A stretch of DNA of 64,000 nucleotides from Candidatus Ruminimicrobiellum bubulum (GTDB lineage: Bacteria > Elusimicrobiota > Endomicrobiia > Endomicrobiales > Endomicrobiaceae). Numbering within the stretch: the first letter of the stretch is position 1; each line of letters begins with the position of its first letter. Made by a program: the position numbers and the translations under genes. Shown here in pieces: positions 7,789 to 17,996 of the stretch. The notes under the pieces are model-generated. The model had not been told where the DNA came from. It saw only the letters and a list, made by a program, of their open reading frames with translations, and ran no database searches. The stretch spans positions 124,001 through 188,000 of the forward strand of contig JAGCCP010000055.1 in NCBI GenBank assembly GCA_017651625.1, given 5' to 3'.

Positions 7789-10005
7789 GTGAGTAAAATT
7801 GATATCTCTCTAACAAATTGTTATGGAATAAATAAGTTAGACTATACTTTTGATTTTGATGCTACAAAATCTTATGCAATCTATGCACCAAACGGAACAA
7901 TGAAAACCTCTTTTGCCAAGACATTATTAGATTATAGTAAAAATCAACAACCTAATATTTTACCCTTTCCTAATATAATTCCTGTTATTGAAATAAAAGA
8001 AGATAATAAAGCTATTGAACCTAATGAAATTTTTGTTATAAAGTCAGAAGTAAGTAATTTTCAAACAGAAAAGATGTCAACATTACTTGTAAATAAAGAA
8101 CTCCGTGATAAACATTTAAAAATAACAAAAGATATAGAAGAGAAAAAAGAAATATTATTAAAAGAACTTGAAAAAGTTTCTGGTATAAAAAACACTAAAG
8201 GGAAATTAGAAATAATATTCATAAAAGATATTGTTGGTTCAGAAAAGAAAAACTTATTTTTAACAGCATTAAATGATTTAAGACATAGAGTTTCTATATC
8301 TGAAAAACAATTTATAAATGTGACTTATAGTATTTTATTTAACAGCAATACTGAAAAACTTTTTACGGACTCAAAATTCATTAATGAACTTGAAAAATAC
8401 ATGGAAACTTATGACAAACTTATCTCATCTTCTGTATTTTTTAAAAGAGGAGTATTTAATCATACAAATGCTGATATTATAACTAAACAACTTATAGAAA
8501 ATGGTTTTTTTAAAGCAAGTCATAAAGTTTCTATAAATACTAAAAATGGTATTAAAGAAATATCTACAGATGAAGATTTAAAAAAAGCGATAGAAGAAGA
8601 AAAATCATATATATTAAATAGTTCCGAATTAAAAAAATCTTTTGAAAACTTTTCAAAAATTTTACAAAGGAATGCAGAAACAAGAGCTTTAGCAACATAT
8701 CTTGAACAAAATCCTAACATAATAGAAAATCTTAGAGACTGGCAAAATTTTAAAAGAGATATTTGGGCAAGTTTTTTTAAAGAAATAGAAGTATTTTACA
8801 ATGACCTTGTACAAAGCAATGATGATGCTCAACCAAAACTTAAAGCAATACAAGAACAGGCAAAAAAAGAAACTTCTAAATGGGATAATGCCGTTCAAAT
8901 TTTTAAAGATAGATTTTATGTTCCATTTGATATTAAAGTAGATAATAAAATTGATGTAATGTTATCAGGGGAAGAAGTCGCACCCGCATTAAGTTTTAAA
9001 TATATTGACAGATTTACAGGTGAAAAACTTCCTATTAAAAAAGATGATTTATATACAAATTTAAGTACAGGTGAACAAAGAGCACTTTACATACTTGATA
9101 TAATTTTTGAAATTGAAGCAAGAAAAGAACTAAAAGCAAAAACATTATTTATATTTGACGATATTGCAGATAGTTTTGATTATAAAAACAAATATGCAAT
9201 AATTCAATATTTATATGAACTAAATAAAGAAAATAAAAACTCTTATCAAATTATACTTACACACAATTTTGATTTTTTTAGAACAGTTGTTTCAAGATTA
9301 GGAATTAAAAGAGATTATGCATTATCTCCTGAGATATCAAAAAATGAAATATCTTTTAAAAAAATGCCGTATCTACAAGATTTATTTAAAGTTTGGAATA
9401 ATGAATTAGGCGAAGATAAAAACAAACTAATTGCTTCCATACCTTTTATACGAAATATTGCTGGATATTGTGGACTGAAAAATATAGAAAATAAATTAAC
9501 AGCTTTATTACATATTAATCCACAGTGTTATCCAAATACGAATAAAATTACAATAGCAGATTTGGAAGCTATTGTAAAATTTGTTTTAAAGAGCAAAGAT
9601 GCAAATTTTGTCCTTTGTAAAAAAACAAATAATTTACAAGCTACAGATATAGTAAAAGATATTATTTATTCCACAGCAGATACATTAATAAAAGAAGGTA
9701 AAAATTTATATCTTTTAGAAAATAAGATAGTCCTTTCCATTGCTATAAGATTAAAAGTTGAGGAATTTATTCTAAGTGAAATTGGAAACAATAAAATTTT
9801 AGATTTAGAAAAATATCAAACATTTAATTTAATACAAAATCATATCAAATATTTTGGCGATAAGTATAAAAAATTATTCACCGAAGTTCAATTAATAACA
9901 CCAGAAAATATACATTTAAATTCTTTTATGTATGAACCTATTTTGGATACCGGTTATGAAAGTTTAGTAGATTTATATAAAGAGGTTAGTCAATTACAAA
10001 AGTAA
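7789..10005 (+). CDS. AAA_13/RloC-like ABC-type ATPase, probable defence protein
   Basis: A 738-residue SMC/ABC-type ATPase. The Walker A at about 33-41 reads APNGTMKTS, with Met in place of the usual second Gly. A helical, probably coiled-coil insertion (about 100-400) separates it from the ABC signature LSTGEQRAL (about 425) and Walker B LFIFDDIADSFD (about 453-464). A switch His lies in LTHNFDFF (about 487). The C-terminal 200 residues hold conserved-looking text such as NSFMYEPILDTGYESL of unknown function. RloC/PrrC anticodon nucleases and several phage-exclusion proteins have this architecture, but I cannot identify a nuclease motif. The GTG start has an AGGAGAAT site. It sits 9 bp before the KAP gene and is foreign to the sugar pathway around it. 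Confidence 0.75.
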   Translation: MSKIDISLTNCYGINKLDYTFDFDATKSYAIYAPNGTMKTSFAKTLLDYSKNQQPNILPFPNIIPVIEIKEDNKAIEPNEIFVIKSEVSNFQTEKMSTLLVNKELRDKHLKITKDIEEKKEILLKELEKVSGIKNTKGKLEIIFIKDIVGSEKKNLFLTALNDLRHRVSISEKQFINVTYSILFNSNTEKLFTDSKFINELEKYMETYDKLISSSVFFKRGVFNHTNADIITKQLIENGFFKASHKVSINTKNGIKEISTDEDLKKAIEEEKSYILNSSELKKSFENFSKILQRNAETRALATYLEQNPNIIENLRDWQNFKRDIWASFFKEIEVFYNDLVQSNDDAQPKLKAIQEQAKKETSKWDNAVQIFKDRFYVPFDIKVDNKIDVMLSGEEVAPALSFKYIDRFTGEKLPIKKDDLYTNLSTGEQRALYILDIIFEIEARKELKAKTLFIFDDIADSFDYKNKYAIIQYLYELNKENKNSYQIILTHNFDFFRTVVSRLGIKRDYALSPEISKNEISFKKMPYLQDLFKVWNNELGEDKNKLIASIPFIRNIAGYCGLKNIENKLTALLHINPQCYPNTNKITIADLEAIVKFVLKSKDANFVLCKKTNNLQATDIVKDIIYSTADTLIKEGKNLYLLENKIVLSIAIRLKVEEFILSEIGNNKILDLEKYQTFNLIQNHIKYFGDKYKKLFTEVQLITPENIHLNSFMYEPILDTGYESLVDLYKEVSQLQK

Positions 10006-10014
10006 ATTATAATA

Positions 10015-12936
10015 ATGAAAAACAAAATAAATAATTTTTACCAAATAATAAAAGATTCTTTATTTAAATATCTCGTATACTTAATAATTATATGCTTATT
10101 GGCACATTTAAATGAGGATATTAGAAATTTTGGTATTTGTTTAAAAGATAATAATCCTTATTTTTTAGCTGCATGTTTGATTATGTTGTTGTTATTAATT
10201 ATCGTTCCGTATACAAGAACAAAATATAAAAAATATATTGAAAAAATCTCAAAAGAAAATATTATTTATTCTATTTATATATTTTGGGCTTTTATCTTTT
10301 TTGAAAAAGAATATTTATTTGTAACTATATCTTTTGTAATGGTTATCTTTGTTTTTCCTTTTATCAGATGTTGCTTTTCTCAAAAAAAAGAAAATGAAAA
10401 ACTAGATAATATACAAACTTTAATATATTTGGATGAACCAATAAAAACAAAAGAACAGGATTCTTTAGGAAGAGATAATTTTATTAAAGCTATTAGGAAT
10501 ATATTATTGAAAAATCAAATATCTAATAAAAAAAATGGATTTGTTTTAATTTTATCTGCAAGTTGGGGAGAAGGAAAAACAAGTTGTCTTAATTTGTTAA
10601 GAGAAGCTGTAAGTGAAAGTTCGGAAGCAAAAGGAACGAATTCTTTTGAATTTATTGATATAAATCCATGGTTCAATGATACTAAAGAAAAATTATTAAA
10701 TGCTCTTTTTGGTGAATTGAATCATTTTGCAAAACTAAATTTTCCTCATATTTCTTTAGAAAATCAGTTTGATGAAATAGTAAAACTTTCAAGTGTAAAA
10801 TTAGGTAATATAGAACTTGAATTAGATAAATTTACAGAAGATAAAAATATACAAAATAAAATAAAAGAAGTCGGAGAACAATTAAATAAATATTCGAGAA
10901 GAATAATAATTACTATTGATGATATTGATAGATTAGAAAAAAATCATATATTGTACATATTACAAGTAGTTCAGATGTTTAAAGAATATACTAATATAAT
11001 TTTTATATTGAGTTATGATCCTGTAAAATTAGAAGAAATTTTATGTGAAAGTTCTGATTCTTGTTATACTGATAAAGCAATTTATAAAAGTTCATGTTAC
11101 AGAAATTATATTGAAAAAATAGCATCGGTTACAACACCACTTCCTAAAATAGAAAAAATTCACATGGAAAATATGTTATTTAAAGAAATAAATAATATTT
11201 TAGTAGAAGAAGAAATGCCAACAATAAAAAGAATTGATTTTGATTTTTATATTTCAACATCAAGGTTTAAAACCATTAGAGATATTAAAAGATTTTGTAA
11301 CACATTCTTGATATCTTATGCAGAAGTGAAAAATGAAGTTAATGTTTTTAATTATATTAATATAACTATATTATTTGTCTTTTATTCAGAAATTTATAAT
11401 GAAGCATGGATTGATCAAAATCAGTGGTTTAAATCAAAAATAAATGTTCATGATAATAAACAGGTAAGTTCAATAAGACAGTATTTTCAAAATATTATAG
11501 ATAAATACAAAGATGAAGATATTAAAAATATATATGAGTTAATAGAAGTAATCAGTCCTGTGTATCAACAAATTCCAGCAGAAGAAAATAAAAACTATCT
11601 AAAACAATCCAATAAAGGAGATAAAAGTTATTTTTTAGATGAAAGATATTTACAATATTATTTTACACATGATTTTTCAAAAAGCAGAATACCAGATAAA
11701 GTTTTAGATGAAAACTTGCAAGATTTTTTGAATGAAAAAAATGATGAAATAAGAGAACAAAATATATTGAGTTTTATGAAAAAATATAATTCTAAACTTG
11801 TAGATTTATTTAATTATCTCAATATTTATTATAAAGAAGAATATTTGAATTTAATTCAACAGATAATATTAATTTTTGCAAAAAACTCTTTTGATTTATT
11901 GAAAGATTTCTCTGATATTATAGAATATATTTCTAAAATAATATCAATATTTACAAAATATCAAGCTACAAGTGTCAATGATTTTTTGATAGAAATAATA
12001 AAAGATTCTTCATCAGTCTCTTTTTCTATAGAACTTTATGAAAAGTTGAACTATAACTATGATGGATTGTTAAATAATACTAATATAAATAATATTTTAG
12101 ATGATAAAATTTCAAGTAATATAAAAAAATCTTTAGAAAGTTTTAAATATGAGCAATGTACAAGATTCTTATATTTTTGGTTACAAAAATATTATGTTAC
12201 TAAAAAAGTAGATATTGTTGATATTGTTGATTCAAGACCGGAAGATTATATATTAACAAGGAATAAAGTAAAAAGCATATTACCTTTTATTAAAGATGAA
12301 GTTGAATATTTTATGGCATTTATCGGTAAAGATTTAGAACATGCAATTAAAAGTTATAGAGATAATAATTTTATAGGTTTAAATAATATTTCTTTTAGCA
12401 ATTTTATTTTTTTTATTGATATATGGGGAAAAAATAATATTTTAGATATGTTAACTAATTTTCTAGATAATGATAACGGGAAAAACTATTATGATAGAAT
12501 TAATAATTTAATTGTATTGTATAAAATGGTATTGAAAGATAAAAAAATTGCAAATAAGGTTAAAGAGCACGAAATAAAAATGTTTCATAAGATAGGTTTT
12601 TATGATTTAATAAGAAATATAGATATATATGAATTTGATACTGAAAAATTTTTTAATAATTTTAAATTTGATTATTCTTATAAATATAAAGATAAAAGAT
12701 TTTTTGTTGAAATTAGAGTAGCTAATAGAAATATCGAAAGTTCTCGTATAAAAGACTTACTTGTTAAATTAAGTAATAATGAAATTATTTATTTTTATTA
12801 TATTGTTGAAAGTAAAGATGAAAAAGAGAAATTAGAAAGAGAAATAAATGAATTTATATCAAATATAAATACAAGTGATAAAAATAAATTTGGGTATAGA
12901 GTAGAAATAAAAAAAGATTTGTTAGAGAAGTATTAA
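10015..12936 (+). CDS. KAP-family P-loop NTPase with membrane helices
   Basis: A 973-residue protein. The first 120 residues contain about four membrane helices, then a KAP NTPase domain. The Walker A is SWGEGKTS (about 183-190) and the Walker B region is IITIDDIDRL (about 298-307), followed by FILSYDP, a typical KAP sensor-like strand. The C-terminal 500 residues are helical, charged and unrecognised. KAP NTPases are membrane-tethered ATPases, and the family includes the F-plasmid phage-exclusion protein PifA. The gene follows the ATPase by 9 bp with no clear ribosome-binding site, so coupled translation is likely. The pair is very A+T-rich and has no link to polysaccharide chemistry. Confidence 0.8.
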   Translation: MKNKINNFYQIIKDSLFKYLVYLIIICLLAHLNEDIRNFGICLKDNNPYFLAACLIMLLLLIIVPYTRTKYKKYIEKISKENIIYSIYIFWAFIFFEKEYLFVTISFVMVIFVFPFIRCCFSQKKENEKLDNIQTLIYLDEPIKTKEQDSLGRDNFIKAIRNILLKNQISNKKNGFVLILSASWGEGKTSCLNLLREAVSESSEAKGTNSFEFIDINPWFNDTKEKLLNALFGELNHFAKLNFPHISLENQFDEIVKLSSVKLGNIELELDKFTEDKNIQNKIKEVGEQLNKYSRRIIITIDDIDRLEKNHILYILQVVQMFKEYTNIIFILSYDPVKLEEILCESSDSCYTDKAIYKSSCYRNYIEKIASVTTPLPKIEKIHMENMLFKEINNILVEEEMPTIKRIDFDFYISTSRFKTIRDIKRFCNTFLISYAEVKNEVNVFNYINITILFVFYSEIYNEAWIDQNQWFKSKINVHDNKQVSSIRQYFQNIIDKYKDEDIKNIYELIEVISPVYQQIPAEENKNYLKQSNKGDKSYFLDERYLQYYFTHDFSKSRIPDKVLDENLQDFLNEKNDEIREQNILSFMKKYNSKLVDLFNYLNIYYKEEYLNLIQQIILIFAKNSFDLLKDFSDIIEYISKIISIFTKYQATSVNDFLIEIIKDSSSVSFSIELYEKLNYNYDGLLNNTNINNILDDKISSNIKKSLESFKYEQCTRFLYFWLQKYYVTKKVDIVDIVDSRPEDYILTRNKVKSILPFIKDEVEYFMAFIGKDLEHAIKSYRDNNFIGLNNISFSNFIFFIDIWGKNNILDMLTNFLDNDNGKNYYDRINNLIVLYKMVLKDKKIANKVKEHEIKMFHKIGFYDLIRNIDIYEFDTEKFFNNFKFDYSYKYKDKRFFVEIRVANRNIESSRIKDLLVKLSNNEIIYFYYIVESKDEKEKLEREINEFISNINTSDKNKFGYRVEIKKDLLEKY

Positions 12937-12971
12937 GTTTACAAAATTTATTAAGAATAAAAATTTATTAA

Positions 12972-13070
12972 CAAGCTTGGTTAGAAATATCAAGTTTATA
13001 TGCATTAGGAAAAGATAACAAAATAGAAGAAAAATTTGTAAAAACAGTTTTGAATAAGAATTATGAGTAA
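12972..13070 (+). pseudogene. Possible 3' remnant of a lost gene
   Basis: Between KAP and wzy, one frame reads 32 codons without a start, from AWLEISSLYA to a TAA at 13068. Its amino-acid composition looks protein-like rather than repeat-derived. It may be the tail of a gene deleted when the ATPase/KAP pair inserted. I do not recognise the family; chance is a real alternative. Confidence 0.25.
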
Positions 13071-13102
13071 TAATTGTTTTTTATGGATTTTAAGGTAATT
13101 AT

Positions 13103-14320
13103 ATGGTAGCGATTTTTATAAATTTAATATCAATTGCTTTTTCTATATGGGTTGTTTACCATTATTTAAAAAAAGAGAATAATATCATAATTTATTTCTT
13201 TTTACTCTCTCTCTTTTTTGTAATAATCCCTATTTTTGTGGATTCTATTGGAATAAACTTTTTAGGACAAAATTATATACAAATAATATTAAATAATAAT
13301 TCTGAAATGTACAATATAAATTTTTTAGATTCAGAAATCAATCTTAAATTCACATTGTTCGTATTTGGATTTAATTTATTGCTTTTTTTATCATATAAAC
13401 TATTTACATATAAGTTAGATGGTTGTAAATATAGTATAAAAAAACAATCTTTCTATTCATCTTTTGTTTATATCTTGTTAGGTCTATTTTCTGTAATACT
13501 ATTTTTTATTCATAAAAATATAGATGTATTTAATTCTATAACTATAATTTTATTTAATTTTTTTTCTATAGGATATGTAATAGGAATTGTTCCAATTTTG
13601 AGAAAAAAATGTTATTTTCAATTTATAATTTTATTTTTACCAACCTTATTTTTTGCACTGACAACTGGAAGTAGAGCATTGTTTGTATCATTTTTTTTAA
13701 TTTTTTTCTATTCTTTATTGGATGATTTTGAAAAAAACAAACATGTTTTATTAAGAGCAATATATATTGTTGGACTAATATTAATTTTGATACCATTATT
13801 TAACTCTTTTAGAAAGGGTTCTTTATCTTTAAGTTATCCGTTTTGGAGAGATGTTTGTGTTGGTGATGGTTATTTTGCTTTTGCAGGTACATTTTATCAT
13901 CAATTTGCTAATGGTATAATTCGTCTCATACAAACAGGTCTTCCATATATTTCAGAATCAATGAATTATTATGATATTACAAAACAACTTGCAGATGAAA
14001 GATTTTTTATTGGTTGGGGGTCAATACATCCAACAGCATATGGTTGGCTTTTTATAGATTTACAATGGTACGGAATTTTAACAGCAATCTATTTTGCATT
14101 GTTTATATCTTTCATAGAATATATTAAATATTTTTTCAGAAAATACAAAATAGTATCAATGTTAATTGCATTTGAGTTAGTATTCCTTATAATATTTATA
14201 AGAGGCTCTGTTCAATATGCATATTCTACTGTTATTTATCCTATAATTATTATATTTTTATTAGTTTTATTATATTCTTTTTGTAATAGTAAGATAATAA
14301 AGACTAAATTTAAAAATTAA
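13103..14320 (+). CDS. Oligosaccharide repeat-unit polymerase (Wzy-like)
   Basis: A 405-residue protein with about 10-12 predicted membrane helices and few recognisable motifs, as is normal for Wzy polymerases. A long hydrophilic loop lies at about 235-310, between helix clusters, and matches the large periplasmic loop typical of these enzymes. It is followed by the flippase gene, which supports a Wzx/Wzy pathway. The call rests on topology and position rather than on catalytic residues; an exopolysaccharide-related membrane protein of another type remains possible. Confidence 0.7.
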   Translation: MVAIFINLISIAFSIWVVYHYLKKENNIIIYFFLLSLFFVIIPIFVDSIGINFLGQNYIQIILNNNSEMYNINFLDSEINLKFTLFVFGFNLLLFLSYKLFTYKLDGCKYSIKKQSFYSSFVYILLGLFSVILFFIHKNIDVFNSITIILFNFFSIGYVIGIVPILRKKCYFQFIILFLPTLFFALTTGSRALFVSFFLIFFYSLLDDFEKNKHVLLRAIYIVGLILILIPLFNSFRKGSLSLSYPFWRDVCVGDGYFAFAGTFYHQFANGIIRLIQTGLPYISESMNYYDITKQLADERFFIGWGSIHPTAYGWLFIDLQWYGILTAIYFALFISFIEYIKYFFRKYKIVSMLIAFELVFLIIFIRGSVQYAYSTVIYPIIIIFLLVLLYSFCNSKIIKTKFKN

Positions 14321-14337
14321 AAATATTTTACAATACT

Positions 14338-15672
14338 ATGTTTAAAACAAAAATAAGTTATTTAAAACAAACAATAAAATCTGCATTAGTAAAAAGAATT
14401 TCTAATGCAGCAAAATGGTCTTTTATAGGTGCAATTTGTCAAAATGCTTTAATGTTATTAATAGGTATAGTATGTATTCATATACTTGGTAAAGAAACTT
14501 TTGGTAAATTGGGAATTATAAGATCTACAATACAAATTTTTATAGTTTTAGGCGCTGTAGGTATGGGCTCTACAGCTACAAAATTTATTGCTGAATTTCG
14601 TAGTAAAGATTTAAATAATCTTAAAAGTATATATTCTATTGTAAATATAATAAGTTTTTGTACAGGATTAATTTCGTTACTATTTGTTTTGTTATTAGCT
14701 CCTAAAATTGCTGTTTATTTGAAAGATTATTCTTTAACATCTTCTATTAGAATAGGTGGGTTATTATTATTTTTTACAATTATAAATTCAGTTCAAAATG
14801 GAATTCTTTCGGGTTTAGAACAATTTAAACAAATTGCTTTAAATACAATAATAGGTTCAATAGCAGAATTTATATGTATTATTTTAGGTGCTTACTTTTT
14901 CTCTTTATATGGTGCATTATTAGGTTATGGAATTGGTTTTATAGTTTTATCTTTATTAAACCATATTTCTGTAAGAAAAAATTTAAAATCATTAGATGTT
15001 AAATTTTCTTTTAATACTGTTCATTTAAAACTACTAAAAAAATTGATTTTTTTTAGTATTCCTTTAATGTTTTCAAGTTTATTGGTTGCACCTGTAATGT
15101 GGTTTGCTCAATCTATAGTAGCTCGTTCTACTAATTTTTCGGAAATTGCTATTTACTCTGTAGCCGATCAATGGAGAATGGTATTGCTTTTTGTTCCAAG
15201 TGCATTATCTCGTATAGTATTGCCAATTTTATCTAATCTTTATTCAGATAACAATATGATATCTTATTTAAAAGCTTTGAAATACAATATAATTTTAAAT
15301 ATGTCTACTACAATTATATCTTTTATTGGGTTATTGCTATTTTCTTCTTTTTTATTAAAGCTATATGGATTAGAAAAGATAGCAATATATCCGATGTTAA
15401 TACTTGGAGCATCAACTATATTTGCATCAATTGGAAATGTTGTAGGGCAAGCTATAATAAGTAGGGCAAAAACATGGATAGGCTTTTTATTTAATTTATT
15501 ATGGGGAATAATGATAATATTATTTACTATTTTATTTTTAAATTTCTTTACAGGCTCACAATCTTTGGCATTAGCAGTTTTGTCTTCTTATATTTTACAT
15601 ACAATATTTCAATCAATATATTTTTATTATATAACTAAAAATATAAATACTAAACAAGAGGTAAAAGCATGA
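14338..15672 (+). CDS. Polysaccharide flippase (Wzx/RfbX-like, MATE-superfamily)
   Basis: A 444-residue protein with about 12-14 membrane helices. It starts with the family-typical WSFIGAICQNALMLLIG and has GKETFGKLGIIRSTIQ near residues 55-70. These proteins move undecaprenyl-linked repeat units across the inner membrane. The gene overlaps the next glycosyltransferase by 4 nt, so the two are co-translated. The length and helix number fit the family. Confidence 0.9.
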   Translation: MFKTKISYLKQTIKSALVKRISNAAKWSFIGAICQNALMLLIGIVCIHILGKETFGKLGIIRSTIQIFIVLGAVGMGSTATKFIAEFRSKDLNNLKSIYSIVNIISFCTGLISLLFVLLLAPKIAVYLKDYSLTSSIRIGGLLLFFTIINSVQNGILSGLEQFKQIALNTIIGSIAEFICIILGAYFFSLYGALLGYGIGFIVLSLLNHISVRKNLKSLDVKFSFNTVHLKLLKKLIFFSIPLMFSSLLVAPVMWFAQSIVARSTNFSEIAIYSVADQWRMVLLFVPSALSRIVLPILSNLYSDNNMISYLKALKYNIILNMSTTIISFIGLLLFSSFLLKLYGLEKIAIYPMLILGASTIFASIGNVVGQAIISRAKTWIGFLFNLLWGIMIILFTILFLNFFTGSQSLALAVLSSYILHTIFQSIYFYYITKNINTKQEVKA

Positions 15673-16778
15673 AAATATTAGTAATTTTAAAAGGGTCTTT
15701 AAGTAAATTACCTCCAATTATAACTACTTGTTTGTCATTATCAGAGTTAAATCATAGTGTTACAGTTTTTACACAAAGTTCAAGTGATTATATAGAAAAT
15801 ATTTTTAGAGAAAAAAATATAAGTATTGTTTACTATAAAGAAACTAAAATGTCTACGAAAATAAAATTGATTAGCAAAATATGTACATGGTTAAATTTTA
15901 GAAAACAAGTTAGAGAATACATTAGTAAAAATAAGTTTGATTTTTTCTGGATAGGTTCAGCTGATACTGCTTTAGCTATTGGTAAAAAACTTTTAAATTT
16001 TAAGTATGTTTTCCATGTACATGAATTATATGACACAGTTCCATATTATCGTAGAAATTTAAAAATTTATATGCAAAAAGCTTTAAAAATTTTAGTCCCT
16101 GAAGAAATACGTGCACATATATTTAGAGCTTGGTACCAGCTTAAAGAAACACCTATAGTTTTGCCAAATAAGCCATATTATCATCCAAGAAAAAGGAATT
16201 TAGAAATAACAGATAAAACTGCAAAAGAAGCTTTTGAAAAAATTCCAAAGGGATCAAAAATTGTTTTTTATCAAGGTGGGTTGAGTGAAAAGAGAGATTT
16301 GAAAACTATAGCAAAAGCTATTGAAGAAATGGGAACACCATGGTGTTTAGCTGTGCAGTGTCCTATTACTAAAAATGCTTATTATGAAGATTTTTTTAAG
16401 AATTATAAGTTTTATTATATTCCGTATGTCAAAGCACCTAAACATCTAGAAATAACTTCAAATGTGGATATAGGTTTAGTTTCTTATAGTCATATATCTT
16501 TAAACAATGAATTTTGTGCACCAAATAAAATATGGGAGTATGCTGGTTTTGGATTACCAATAATTGCAAATGATGTTTTTGGATTAAAAGAATTTTCTTA
16601 TAAATTTAAATTTGGAGTATGTTTGAATTTTAATAAAACGACAAAAGATGATTTTAAGAAAATATTATATGAACTAGATAATAATAGTGAATTATATTCA
16701 AGAGATAGTAAGTTATTATATGAAAGTATAGATATAACAAAAACGATAATGGAGGTAATTTCAACAGTAAAATGCTGA
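15669..16778 (+). CDS. Glycosyltransferase (GT-B, GT4-like)
   Basis: A 369-residue GT-B-fold transferase. The N-terminal acceptor domain begins MKILVILKGSLSKLPP. The C-terminal donor domain contains FYQGGLSEKRDLKT and a nucleotide-sugar-binding region APNKIWEYAGFGLPI, in which the conserved E of the E-x7-E-type motif is in the expected place. It overlaps the flippase by 4 nt and the next gene by 7 nt. Donor and acceptor sugars are unknown. Confidence 0.85.
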   Translation: MKILVILKGSLSKLPPIITTCLSLSELNHSVTVFTQSSSDYIENIFREKNISIVYYKETKMSTKIKLISKICTWLNFRKQVREYISKNKFDFFWIGSADTALAIGKKLLNFKYVFHVHELYDTVPYYRRNLKIYMQKALKILVPEEIRAHIFRAWYQLKETPIVLPNKPYYHPRKRNLEITDKTAKEAFEKIPKGSKIVFYQGGLSEKRDLKTIAKAIEEMGTPWCLAVQCPITKNAYYEDFFKNYKFYYIPYVKAPKHLEITSNVDIGLVSYSHISLNNEFCAPNKIWEYAGFGLPIIANDVFGLKEFSYKFKFGVCLNFNKTTKDDFKKILYELDNNSELYSRDSKLLYESIDITKTIMEVISTVKC

Positions 16779-17995
16779 AAAATTATAAATATACAATTGA
16801 AAATAAATTATGTATGGGCTGTGGAGCATGTTTTGATGAAAATTCCACAATTGAATTGCAAAAAGGATATCTTATTCCATCAAAATTTAAAGATATAGAT
16901 GTATGTCCCGGATTAGGATATAGTTTGCCTTTTGCTACAAAAGAATATTGTTATAAAATGGAACTTGGAGTATATGACAAAATATTTTCTGCTACAAGTT
17001 TAGATAAAACTATTTTAGAAAAAGCATCTTCTGGTGGAATAATGACAGCAATAGCAGAATTCTTATTAAAAGAGAATTTTGTGGATGGCATTATTGTTAC
17101 AAAAATTAATGTTGAAAATGGCAAAATTCTGCCTATGCCATATATTGCTAGAAATAAAGAAGATTTGTTGCTTGCACAAGGTTCAAAATATATGCCGGTT
17201 CCATTATTATCTTTTATTAAAACATTATCAAAAAGTGAAGAAACATTTGCATTAATTGGTACACCTTGCCAAATAGCAGGGTTACATTTAATGCAAGAAA
17301 AAAATCCAAAGTATAAACAAATAATTAAATATACAATAGGTAATTTTTGTGGAGGATTTAGAGATTTAAGAGAAATATATACTATTTTTAATAGATTAAA
17401 AATTTCAGCTGAAGATGTAGAAAATTTTTCGTATAGAGGTGGTGGACAACCTGGCTTTTTAACAATAAAAACTAGAGAGGGAATTTATAAAATTGCATAT
17501 CCTAAATATAACAAAATGACAGGATTTTCAACTATTAGAAGATGTAGACTATGTGTTGATGCTACAGCAGAACTTGCTGATTTTTCTTGTGGAGATGCTT
17601 GGCTTAAAAAATTTTTAAATAAAAAAGAATGTAAATCTATTATTATCACAAGAAATAAAAATGCTTCTAATATTTTAGAATTAATGGAAAAGCAAAAATA
17701 TATTACAAGAGATAAGATGTCTATAGATGATGTAATTGAAGCACAAAAAACAAATATTTATTCTAAAAAAATAAGACAAAAAGCAAGAAGAAAAATATTT
17801 AGTATTTTATGTAAAAAATTACCGGACTTTAAGGAAACATCTTTTAGTTCAAAAAACACAAGATTATTGACAGAACTAAAAGTTTTATTATCACATAGTA
17901 TTTTTTATTGTTTACAAGTGTTAGGTTTATATACTTTTATAGCTAAATTAATAAAAAGGGATAATGCTGAAATTATTTTTGAGGAGAAAAAATAA
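16772..17995 (+). CDS. FrhB-like iron-sulfur flavoprotein of polysaccharide loci
   Basis: A 407-residue member of the coenzyme F420 hydrogenase/dehydrogenase beta-subunit family. An N-terminal ferredoxin-like CMGCGAC plus a CPG further on gives a cluster site. Next come ASSGGIMTAIAEFLL, GTPCQIAGL, and a second cysteine pair RRCRLCVD followed by DFSCGDAW. Members in polysaccharide loci are usually next to a polysaccharide pyruvyl transferase, as here, and are presumed redox enzymes acting on sugar or pyruvate-linked intermediates; the reaction is unproven. It probably does not imply F420 use. Confidence 0.85.
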   Translation: MLKNYKYTIENKLCMGCGACFDENSTIELQKGYLIPSKFKDIDVCPGLGYSLPFATKEYCYKMELGVYDKIFSATSLDKTILEKASSGGIMTAIAEFLLKENFVDGIIVTKINVENGKILPMPYIARNKEDLLLAQGSKYMPVPLLSFIKTLSKSEETFALIGTPCQIAGLHLMQEKNPKYKQIIKYTIGNFCGGFRDLREIYTIFNRLKISAEDVENFSYRGGGQPGFLTIKTREGIYKIAYPKYNKMTGFSTIRRCRLCVDATAELADFSCGDAWLKKFLNKKECKSIIITRNKNASNILELMEKQKYITRDKMSIDDVIEAQKTNIYSKKIRQKARRKIFSILCKKLPDFKETSFSSKNTRLLTELKVLLSHSIFYCLQVLGLYTFIAKLIKRDNAEIIFEEKK

Positions 17996-17996
17996 A

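Noticed and set aside
16772-17995. Evidence for coenzyme F420 metabolism
   Set aside because: The FrhB-like family is widespread in polysaccharide loci of organisms without F420, and no F420 biosynthesis gene is present.
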